Positions 11,034-21,400 of a stretch of DNA of 64,000 nucleotides are shown in pieces. A program made the translations under genes and the position numbers. Source of the DNA: Xylocopa sonorina (lineage: Eukaryota > Arthropoda > Insecta > Hymenoptera > Apidae); NCBI RefSeq assembly GCF_050948175.1, contig NW_027490147.1, forward strand, positions 124,001 through 188,000, in the 5' to 3' direction. Every line of letters starts with the position of its first letter. Positions within the stretch are counted from its first letter, which is position 1. The notes beneath the pieces are model-generated. The model saw nothing but the letters and a program-made list of their open reading frames with translations, was not told where the DNA came from and made no database searches.

Positions 11034-12010
11034 GTCCAGTATGAAATGGAGCAAGGAATGCACATAATTGAATTCGATTTTTTTCCAATAAAAGCTTTTT
11101 ATTTTTAATCAAAGTATGCACCCATATTATCGATACACTTTTGCCATTTTAGAGGTAACTCATTTATCTCTTTGCTGTAGAATTCTGGATCACGGGAGTC
11201 GATGAACTCTTGAAACACCATTTTGACAGCCTGTGCGGAAATTTGGAAAGAAATGATAGTCAATGGGGACAAGGTCTGGCGAGTACGGTGGGTGACGTAG
11301 AGTTTCCAACTTCAAGTCTTGTAGCTTTGACATGGTCGTTCGTGCGGCATGTGGTCGAGCGTTGTCGTGCAGGAGGATTCGAGTCATCCGATTAACTAAT
11401 TTTGACTGTTTAATCGCAAGATTTCTCATCATATCGTCTAGTTGATGACAGTAGACAACAGCCGTTATCGATTGGCCAGGTTCCATAAAGCTGTGGTGGG
11501 TGACACCTGAGCCAGACCACCAAATAGTGACCATCAGCTTCTTCTAATGGATGTCCGGTTTCGGACATTGTTTTGGTGATTCATCTTTGTCCAACTATTG
11601 CGATCAACGCTTACGATTATCGTAAATGATCCATTTTTCATCACACGTAACAATTCGATTGAGAAATGATTCGGCTTTGTTGCGAGAAAGAAGGGAAAGG
11701 CATGCGTCGAGTCTTCGTTCCTTCTGTGCATCAAGATTGTTTGCTTTGATACATTGTACATTAATGATAATTCACGTGCACTTTGGCTGGGATTCGGTTC
11801 CACAGTGGCTTACAGGACGACATTATTCATCTGAGTCTTGGATCGAAATCTAACGAATGAAATTTTTTAAACCAACGAGCTACAGTAGCGTTTGTAGCCA
11901 CTTAAATACCTAACACACTATTGATATTGGCGACTGCCTGCCGTGTTGTGGCTCTATGGAGGAACTCATATTTCATCAACACACGAATTTCGCTGATTTC
12001 TATGGTTTCA
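11034..12010 (-). pseudogene. mariner element, frameshifted
   Basis: Minus strand. The N-terminal helix-turn-helix region reads SEIRVLMKYEFL and later ARWFKKF (near 11980-11860). The middle is broken by stops and shifts. The catalytic C-terminal half (11534-11190) carries LLHDNARPH and HPPYSPDLVPIDYHFF, the second and third Asp of the DD34D triad. The end reads KWQKCIDN with GAYFD just after, near 11110-11150. The left end TTAGGTTGTCCAGTATG at 11037 is a plausible mariner terminus next to TA. A matching right terminus was not found. Known role: cut-and-paste transposase of the Tc1/mariner superfamily. This copy is inactive because of frame breaks. Confidence 0.85.
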
Positions 12011-13629
12011 CTTAATCGCCTATACAAAAAATAATTGAAAATTTTTTCTAACTGAAATATGAGCTAGAAAAAAGAAAAGATGTACCTTTCACACGAAAAA
12101 CACTCTACCGGTCGATTCTTGTCGTGCCCTCTAGGGGTAGCACTTGCTCAGACTCTTAATTTTTAAAACTTACCACAGTATTATAATTTACCGCAGTTTT
12201 ATTCACTTTTTTAGCTGACGCTTATAACATGAAATATATATGTATAAAATTGTTCACGTGTATTTGAAGGACTGTAGCGATTTTTAGAAACGGACACTAA
12301 TTAGACAGTTGACGGAACCTGATTGCCAAGTGTGAATATGTAGCGAGTAGATCCATGTCGGACCGTGGAAATCTATTGTAACATTTAATATTATCGGGGA
12401 AATATTAACTAAACTAGCAACCCTAAACTTGTTCGTATGGCTACGGAATCATATCGCAAAATATAATTATTAATTTTGTTCTTGAACAAAAATAATAGTA
12501 GAATAGCGATAGACATTACATTTTAGAGAAAAAAAGAAAACAAATCGTTCAACCGATGCGATGATCGTTTCAACCTGCTTAAAGTTCGGACTCGGATCGG
12601 TCTCTGTACTCTACGCTCAGAGTCGTTCAGACGAAAAGCTGATCTCGTTCGAGTCCCTCATACGGGGTTAAAGTTCGAACCCGGAGCAGTCTCTGTCGGG
12701 TGAGACTCTCAAACTCTCTCTGCATCTGCAGGCGCTCCTGCAGCTCTATTTGTAGTCGGTCGCGCATGCGAATCGCTGGCGCTGATCTACTGTGTACATG
12801 CGTTCACTGAAACTTTTGTTTTTATTTAATTTATTTCAGTATTTATTTATTTCTTAAACTATTTATACATTCTATTTGTACTTTTTATTATTTATTATTT
12901 TTAGTTATTTGTCATGAAATGGGGCTCTTACAATAGTATGTAATAGGGGACACTGTAGTAAGGGGATCAGACATTTTTCTCTGAAAACAAACTATATTGG
13001 AATACGTGAAAAGATATTGAAAAATTCCTTTGAAACTAGAGAAAGTTAAATGATGTCAGGTTTTTCCTAATTGGACTAACTACTATACCAGCTCTATACT
13101 TTCTTCCCGCAGAGGGTTCTGCCGCGTTTCTATTGGTTGTTCCAGCAATGTAGCGACGAAATTCCAAACTTCTTCGACAGCTCCCCGGAGTTACATGTCT
13201 TTTCGTCAATTGTTACTGGTAAAGTAACATAAAGTAATATGCAACGATGTAAAAATCTGAACGAGATTATGAACGACATACCACTGATACGCTGATTAGT
13301 GAAAACTGATTGGCGAGCATTCTTTGTATTACGAGTTATTAAAGTTTATTTCGGATGAAGAAAAGAATCAATTGGATAAATAAAATAAAAAACGTATATA
13401 AGTCGATACCAATAATGGCCGTATCTATTTGTAATATGTGAAATTAAAAAATATCTTACACGGCTTAACCAATAAGATAGATTAAAATTATAATAACAAT
13501 AATTAAAAATTCTTTTTTCATTTGCAAAATCTTTTTGAGAACACAATCTTTTGGAACTTCTCAAGAATTGGAAATGCTTCAGCACCTGCGGAAAGGAAAG
13601 TAGAGAATATTGGAGGCCATTAAGTTTTT
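12011..13629. other. Gene-free stretch with a short direct repeat
   Basis: GC rises at 12560-12800. Within it the block TTAAAGTTCGGACTCGGA...GTCTCTGT at about 12590 recurs with a few changes at about 12668. No exon or RNA gene could be supported. A GTTCGAGTCCC stretch near 12650 resembles a tRNA B box, but no cloverleaf fits. Confidence 0.4.
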
Positions 13630-13634
13630 CTGGT

Positions 13635-14284
13635 CGTTAAGACCCATTAAATTTTATTTTGAAATATAGCATAAAGCAAAGGTAGGGTTAGGTTAGGTCC
13701 GCTAATTTCATAAAACGGCTACCGTCGATCTCTCCTTTGGAGATTGTCGTATATAGCCACATTTGACAAGCAGTTATCCATAGCAGGAATAATATCGAAA
13801 AAACCATTACTTTTGAAGCCGAGTTAATTATTATTTACTACACATACCTCCTAAATGTTTTTTTGGGGGGGTTTATTGCTTACTACGGTTAAGATTAAGA
13901 CACGCAGAATTCACGTATGCGTCACCCGAGAGTAAGACTTGATACCTGCGGGTGACCGATGGTTTGAGGCGGTTACTTTATCAGTAATTGCGTTAACCAA
14001 TGTCCTTCAGTAGCCTTGTTCTAGCTATTCAGCGCTTGTACTAGCTAAGGAGCACTCCCACCGGCAATTATTTATAAAACCTCGTCAGCAATAGTAAAGT
14101 CAGTTAAAAACGAAACATCATAAGATACATCTACAAAAACTTGTCGAAAATATTGTAATGTATTTCATCTCCCCAACAGTTACCGAAATATAAGCTGGCA
14201 GAAATACGAGTTGTTGAGGATCATTTTCTGTCAAAGTTAATTTCTTAATCACACCAACGTTAAACTAAACGTCGGGAAATAACA
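13635..14284 (+). mobile_element. Solo LTR, family A copy 4 (second subfamily)
   Basis: A 650-bp LTR from CGTTAAGACCCATTAAATTTT (first T mutated to C) to GGGAAATAACA, with a perfect target duplication CTGGT (13630-13634 and 14285-14289). It shares the second-subfamily 5' end with copies 5 and 6. It has a TATA-like TTTATAAAACCTCGTC near 14070. No internal sequence adjoins it. Confidence 0.9.
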
Positions 14285-14289
14285 CTGGT

Positions 14290-17200
14290 GTTGAAAATGT
14301 GCTTCAAACGAACATTTGTTAACATTCCATAAAACATTGCAAAAACTTTATAAAACTGTTCCATGCAAGGCGGGCATGTCGGTGTGAATAAATATAAACT
14401 CATTTAACATTCACTATAATATCAATTAACATTCACTAATCTTTTTACTTTCTCTTCTAATTATAGTAATAAAAAAATTTCCAGGTTTAGTGGTAACTAT
14501 AAATTCACTACATATATAACATCAAAATTTCATGATAGTTTAAAATTTGCAACAACTACTCCATTCCTCTTCATTCCCTAGATTTATAAAATATCAGGTA
14601 TTTAGTAGTAAATATCAGGTAGTAAATATCAGATATTTAATTCGATACTGAATAAATGATAAGAACAAATTCTTGACTTTCTTATTTTGTGTAATTTGAA
14701 ATTATTTATGACTCTACCTATTTGTTTATAGATCAATAAATTAAATAAAAATTCTAAATATTATATTTGACATAATACACAACACTATTAAACACATGTG
14801 AATACAAATTTGAAAGTATGTTAAAAATGTGCGTATAAGAGTTACCTTTAAATAATCATTTAGTCCATCATAGATAGCAGTACAGATTTTAAGAATAACA
14901 ATTTTCGTGACTCTTTTCTGTGACTAAAATTTTTTTGCGTTGTATAAAGTCATTCTTCTATACTATTTGCTACATATATCTCTGATCGCTATATTTTGTT
15001 TTCAATCTTGAGCGAATTTAAGTTATTTAAGATTTAATAACTAATAATAAAAAGGAAAAAATAAAATAAACTAAGTTCATTTGTTTTTAGCTCTTTTAAT
15101 AATAAAAAAATAGAATAACTTTAACATTACTTATTTTATTGATATTAATGGTGACTGAAGTTGGAAGAGAAAGTAATCTAACATTTAGAAGATAAATTGA
15201 GAAAAAATGGTGATATGGATGTAAATTTCAACTGCTGCAAGCTTCATAAAATACGCGTATCAACGCGTATAGGAAGTTTTTTATCTACTATTATGTTTTA
15301 TGTTAAAATAAAGCTAATCATCATTGAAATGGTAATAAATGTATTAAACGATATATTTAATTGCAACTGCAGAGAAAAGTTTATTTATAGTATAATTTAT
15401 TGCTCTGAATCTGAAAACTGAATTTTCAATTTATCTATCAAATAGTGTTCTTGTACAAATTCTTTGTTAACATATTGTTGAAGGTGGGATAATTGCGATT
15501 TTAATGTATTTAAAATATAGCCGCCGTCTTCTGTACTTGGTCTCAAATTTTTTTTAATCATCTTATACAATATATTTTTCAAAATTTGTTTTCTCACCTC
15601 CCGTATGGATTCTCCTTATTTGTAACTTATGATTAGGTATATTCCAAGAAGAGAACAGAGATAGGAATGTTGCTGATGCGATAGAACGGAGACACGATAA
15701 CGCGACACGAGGCTAAGTGAGAACTTGATACGATTCACGAGAAGCTGAAACGATTATGCTCTCTCCGAAATCCAAACTCCGTCTGCAATGATCAGAATAA
15801 TTCACGTATAGTTGTTAGCACAGAGCGTTTTTGCTGCTGACATTTACTTTACTCGTTCATTCTACTGCAGCATACAAAATATCGTCGACAATTGATAAAG
15901 AAGGATAATACGGGTTCCTTTTGTACATGATATCTGTATAATCAAACATTATTGATTGCGAGCGGCTTGAAGCAAATGAAATAAGGTTAATAAAAACAAT
16001 TTAGAATAAAGTTGTCAGTTAAAATTGATGAAATTACTTTCTGAAATGATTTTGTAACTTAGATTTTATTCAATTACAATTTGTGTCTATTGACTTAAAA
16101 AAAGAAGAAAAAAACATGCGTATCGTTATTAGCTCGTAACACAAGCTTTTTACGTTAATTGCGTGATTCAATCGAACGAGTTTAATTTTAATGCTGATCT
16201 GATTTGATCTGTTTGTTCATGATTTGTCAATATTGTAATGGAGGCCGATGTCCGGTTTTGTATGTAAGTTGTAGAAGTTGTGCAGCACGCTAACAGCATC
16301 ACACACCTCATTTTAGGCAGACAGTTTCTACTTGGCAATGTTTGAAGTTTTTCCACTCTTTTTTTCCTTACCGTAACTGCTTATGGCCAGTTTTATGTCG
16401 GAACGCACAAAATTGTAATTGTAGCGATTAATTTTTGCAAATAAGCCATAAAGAATTACAGTTCATTTCACAGGTGCGCGAAGCATTTTGATGAAGGTAA
16501 TAAATTGTAGACTCGTTTCGTTCACTTTTTAAGTATCTTGAAGAAACGATTCGAAATGGAAACTGTGTATTTTTTGACGTGAATTGATTTTTTTTAGAAT
16601 AAGTTCTACGTACACATAATTACATACATGTACCCGGGTGGTGTATCCATATGCTACAACATCTTCTCTTCCCACTCCTTCAACTTTTTATGGCACTCTT
16701 TCATTTGAAATGCATAATCATTAGAGAGACGATAATTAGATGAAACATTGAGCATCTAATAGTTTTAATTCATTTATTTGATTTATATACATGCATACTT
16801 CACCGTCTTAAAATGATCACGCCTCGTAATCGATGCAAGCTAGAGTAGGATATCAAAAGTCAAGTATAAATAAAAGATGTATTACCATTCTCCTCTAACA
16901 ATTTACTTGATAATTTTTTGAAAAATTAATTTAAAAATACATGTTTGATCTATTGTTCTTTTTCGACGGTGAAAGTTTTACGATAGGATCTTTCGACAAG
17001 GTGCAGCTGGCGTACGTGCGACTCTAGATAACAAGAAGTAACCTGTACTGATCATAAATCCATTAAGCTGCTCGGAGTCGTCGTCTTTTGTTGTATGTTT
17101 ATTTTAAATTAAGCGTTAATGAATATCGATAATGGTATATATTTTTCTCTGTAGAATATTACTTATTCGCAAATATTATATATTTTACTAAATGTACAGT

Positions 17201-17451
17201 TATTTATTCTTCTAACAATACTATTGAGAACACTTGACATTATCGGTGGACACATGTATTTGCATTTCATGCCTTCTTTTGTAGTTTCGTTCCAATGACT
17301 CGTTATCTTATGTAATGTTCCATTAAAAACTGTTCCTAAAAACCATTTTAGGATGATGAAAAATTCTATAATATTTATTACGATTATATTATACTGATAA
17401 ATAAATTTCTTAATTTTAAGAATTCGAAGATATTAATATTTTTCTCGGTTT
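14290..17451. other. AT-rich upstream flank of ckn
   Basis: Long AT-rich stretch with no convincing exon. It holds one small conserved-looking minus-strand frame at 15397-15597 (listed separately) and a slightly GC-richer piece near 15600-15860. No TE domain could be read. Confidence 0.4.
15397..15597 (-). CDS. Unrecognised short frame (66 codons), doubtful
   Basis: A minus-strand frame of mixed, non-repetitive composition (for example RPSTEDGGYILNTLK then VNKEFVQEHYLIDK), unlike the low-complexity frames around it. It has no ATG at its start (a GTG stands there) and an in-frame stop lies 18 bases upstream. It would therefore have to be an internal or last exon, or a decayed gene copy. GAG|GTGAGA at its upstream edge looks more like a donor than an acceptor. 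No family is recognised. It may be chance. Confidence 0.12.
   Translation of the reverse strand: MRKQILKNILYKMIKKNLRPSTEDGGYILNTLKSQLSHLQQYVNKEFVQEHYLIDKLKIQFSDSEQ

Positions 17452-17511
<60 letters not shown>
17452..17511. repeat. (CT)n microsatellite
   Basis: About 60 bases of CT with one TT interruption, roughly 650 bp before the first coding exon of ckn. CT/GA tracts are frequent near insect promoters and can bind GAGA-type factors. Whether that applies here is inference. Confidence 0.9.
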
Positions 17512-17514
<3 letters not shown>

Positions 17515-18161
17515 AATTCTTTTTATAAGGAAATATTTCAATTTGAAATTTGCGGTCAATAATTCTATGACCAACTACTGTTAACTTGAGGTATTTCCAC
17601 GTGGAAAGTTGTTCGACGTACCGCGTTTTTGGAAACCTACGCGTACAAGTATTACCGGAGGCTACCTACGCCGTTCTCCGGAAACTTGTCCACCCACCTT
17701 CGACCTCGCCTTCTTGCATTCGCCGTACCAACGACCAACAGCACGTTGGTGTCGCCAACTCGAAGCTTTACCCAACACCGAACCTTTCCGACAGTCTTAC
17801 CCGGTTATCTTTACGCTTTCCTTCGCGATATTCTCAGCGTATACCATTTCTTACATGCTCGATTATTTCCGCAATGAAAAGTGAATCGTTTAACGATCGA
17901 AGTCTTGTTAAAAAAATACGATAGTTGCTCGGGTTAACTTAACGAAGTGGTAGAAATAGTGCTGCGTTCCATAAGAGAAACCATATAGTTGGTTAATGGT
18001 TAGCGCAACGCGAAACTGTCTCGAAATTATCGTATCGTCGGAGAAATTATAGCTAACTTATTTAATTATAAAATTATAGTTATTTTTAATCGTCGTTAAA
18101 AAGAAAGAAACGAAAGTTGATAAACTTTTCCTCATTTTAAATTAAGCCATTTCTACCGTAA
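17512..18161 (+). promoter_or_regulatory. ckn: Probable 5' flank/5' UTR of the ckn short transcript
   Basis: This stretch is GC-richer than the surrounding DNA, especially 17590-17880 where all three plus-strand frames are open by chance. It lies between the CT tract and the first coding exon. An in-frame TAA directly precedes the ATG at 18162, so translation of this form cannot begin further upstream in the same exon. No TATA box or initiator could be fixed. Confidence 0.35.
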
Positions 18162-18495
18162 ATGGCGATCAGCGCTGTTACGAGCTGCCTGGGCCCCCCG
18201 CCCTTACCGCCTGGGAAGCAGAAGTGTTCGAAAACGTTATCGTCGACTTATAAAAGCTTTCATGATCCGGCCATCGAAGCCTGGATACCAAGTGGTGTTC
18301 TTGAAACGTCAAAAATGATGCTTCAACCACGGCAACGTAATAGTCCACTGATTTCCGTGATTAGCAAAGGAAATTTAATCAGAAGCTGCTCCGAAGGTAA
18401 CTTAAGTACACGCAAAACGAGTGCAGTGTTAACCGCTACTCCCCTCGATAAGTGTATCCAGGCGATTTACGGCAGTTGGAAAAATCTCCTGCATC
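18162..18495 (+). CDS. ckn: ckn coding exon 1 (residues 1-111)
   Basis: ATG at 18162 directly follows an in-frame TAA. The donor is CATC|GTAAGT. The exon encodes a Pro- and Ser-rich N-terminus (GPPPLPPGKQKC early, SKGNLIRSCSEGNLST later) with no known domain. It ends in phase 1, which fits the next exon exactly. It replaces the ankyrin/SH3 region of vertebrate Caskins. A loose IEAWIP stretch (about residue 41) only faintly recalls the IWV-type CASK-binding motif. Confidence 0.75.
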
Positions 18496-21400
18496 GTAAG
18501 TGTAATGTTCAGACTATTCAACATAGTCGCGCTTAAAAATAGATCAAATAACTTATACATATAACAAGTTCATCGTGTCTGGAATCGCCGTTATAGGCCG
18601 ATGTGATGCGTGGTATGGTTTATATCTAAAAATAATAATTGTATCTTTTATTAACAGCTATCGAATGAAATATAAACGAAAATACATTTTGAAAAAATAA
18701 TGAACATGCTCCATGCAATCACGGTTAATTTAAAAAGTTGCATGTTTACAGGAAAATACCTTCTTATATTCTACTAAGCAAAAGTAGAAAATTGTTGGCA
18801 ACAAATACAGAAAAATGATTGCATCGTATGCAACGGGTCGTCCTCGAACTTATAGTTAACGAACCCTTGTATGTATGATTTAATTATAATATATTCTAAA
18901 AAAGAAAGTAGATCTGGTACAATGCCTTAATCCTTGAGTAACTTATATCATTTATTTTACTCTATATGTTTCTTCTGTTTCTCTATGTCAGTCTACAATT
19001 AAAAATGCATCGCTCGTCTATGTAGGTATAAACAAATTAAACTATAATTTAGTTAAAAATTTTATTCCAATCGTAATTATTTCGCCTTTAGTGCTGTTAC
19101 AATATCTCAAAGATACTACCACTGAATGAATTTAACTTAGACATCTGAATTTCTTTCAAAAAAATATACAATGGAACAAAATTAAAGTATTTCGTATTGA
19201 AAGATTGCTAATATTTAAACTGTTATAATTTCCCATTGAAAAATTGTACAATTTTATTTCAACTCATTTTAATTCGTGAAATTTACAACCTTGAACTTTA
19301 TTTTTAGCTTCTTTTTCTTTTCTTTTCAAATTGTACAAATTCAAACAACTCTATGGAACTTAAGAAAGACCGTTTTTAGGAGATTCGTGATGAAGTGGTT
19401 TTACAAGCAGAAACCTCCGCTTTACGAGGCTGCCTAAAAAGGTGGCTCAATCAAAAAGGTGTTATCACCGTTTTATCGCACTTTAAACAAAAAGTAGGCT
19501 GCCACGAAGAAACTTGTATCTTATATATAGTCTGTATTTAAGTATCCGTTTAACGTATGCACAAGCAAAGCAAAGAAGGGGTAATGATACTCATTTCTAT
19601 CTGTGCACACTAAATACACAGATTTGACACACATTAATTACAATAAAGCTTGTGATTATAAAAATCGTAGGTACGTGAAATTTTGGAAGATTATTGTAAA
19701 GGGGAGACCTTCCTTTACATAGTTATCAAAAATTTGTTAAATTTCGTAGAATTCTATAAATTCTATTTTTCTTAAAAAGAAAATATAGTTCAAAGTTGTG
19801 AAAATGAAAACACGTACAGTTTTTTGAATTCAACTAGTTTTTGTTAATATAAAGTTAATTCTCTTTAAACGCATGTATTTATTTTAAATTAAATTTTAAT
19901 CTAAGGATAAACTCGTTTCGCTATCAAAACATTGAACGATTATGGTTATTCGTTCTGTTTGATATTGCTCGTGGCTATTGGTTGGAACGGCGATGGTTCG
20001 AGCTAAGTCAGTTCGTCGAGCAACCATTCTAAAAAACGCGAATGGTATGAATGGAAACAGTCGAATTACGCTATTGGATAAACATGTGAGAACTAAGTGG
20101 CTGCCCCCAAACTAAAGGTCTCAGGTACCGAGTTTTTAAGAGGCAGGTTAACCAAACCATAATATATCGAATTCTAGCGAATTAATAATACTATTAACAG
20201 ATTTCATGGCAGAGTTGTTCGTAAAGCGACTTGAATAGTTGGGAAAAAGAAGAAAAAATAGTGGAGATTTAATACTGTTGATAATGAAATATGATATTCC
20301 TGTGGCACCTCTCGCATACGCTCGCGACCAGCCTGCTTGAGAATACCTATCCAGAATTTTTTAAAAATTTTAAACTTAATTCACGAAATTTAATACTTTT
20401 TGCTTCTAATTGGTCTACTAATTATCTGTATTTACATACTGACGATATACTTGAGTACTATATGAATAGAAAAAGAAAATACCAGAAAGCAATAACTCTT
20501 ATATCGATAAGATAAAAACTAAAGAAGGGAAGTTTACCATACTGTATCAGCTGATCCTCAACGACATGTATTTCTTATAAATTATATTTCAGTAACTTTT
20601 GGAGAGTACAGTAATAGTTAATGACGCTTTCGACAAGGTTTTGGTACATGTGCCTTGTGGTGTTTCGTATTTTTTAAACTAACTAACTATGGATGACGAG
20701 ATCTTATAAAGGTTCGCCGGTGGGTGTGTTCTTTAGCTAGGACACGCAGATTCGTCATTGGACATTCTACGAAAGGACCCTATTCAAAAACCATATGTTT
20801 TCGCCCCCAATCGATTTTGTTTAAACTTTGCATATTTGTAGATCTATATGTGTCTCATCAATTGCCAGAGTCTCTATCTGTCGGGCCTTTTAATAAGGGA
20901 GGGGGAGGGGGTCAAAGTACGCATTTGGCGAAAGCTTTCGGAGGCTATAACTTTTGATTAAAAAAAGATATCGACTTGAGTTTGGCGTCAAAAAATCACA
21001 AAAAAATTAAGCTTTCGAATGCTATATAATTTTTCTTTTTTCGGAATTTTTAAGTCACATTTTATGCTTTTTTCTAGTTTTCGGGTTAGTGAAAAATTGC
21101 GAAAAATTGCTATTCCCAAAATAGGTATCCCTAGATTTTAACAAAAAACTCAGTATAGGAAGCTCATTTTATGCTCTTTAAGTGGTATAAATCTTACCCT
21201 GGGGAAACTTTTTGTTTAAAAGTTATAACATAATATTCGTGTCGATGCGCAAGCTGTGGACGCGAAATTCGAGCAAAACAAATGCTTTTCTTAACATATT
21301 GTGACTTATTATTAAAATTATTATCATCGGAGATTGAGATTATTATTGTACTAGAAAGAATTCGTTTTTAAAAATACTTTTTAATTTAATGTTACTTACA

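Noticed and set aside
12640..12665. GTTCGAGTCCC resembling a tRNA B box
   Set aside because: No A box, acceptor stem or anticodon arm can be fitted around it.
13680..13700. GGGTTAGGTTAGGTCC, like the insect telomere unit TTAGG
   Set aside because: Only two units, and other copies of the same LTR have related non-telomeric sequence (GGAGGTTCAGCCAGGTCC, GAGAGGTTCAAGCAG), so it arose by mutation.
17586..17924. Three overlapping plus-strand open frames (82-112 codons) just upstream of ckn
   Set aside because: All three frames are open at once, which reflects GC-rich composition, not coding. None joins exon 1 in phase, and a stop precedes the ATG at 18162.
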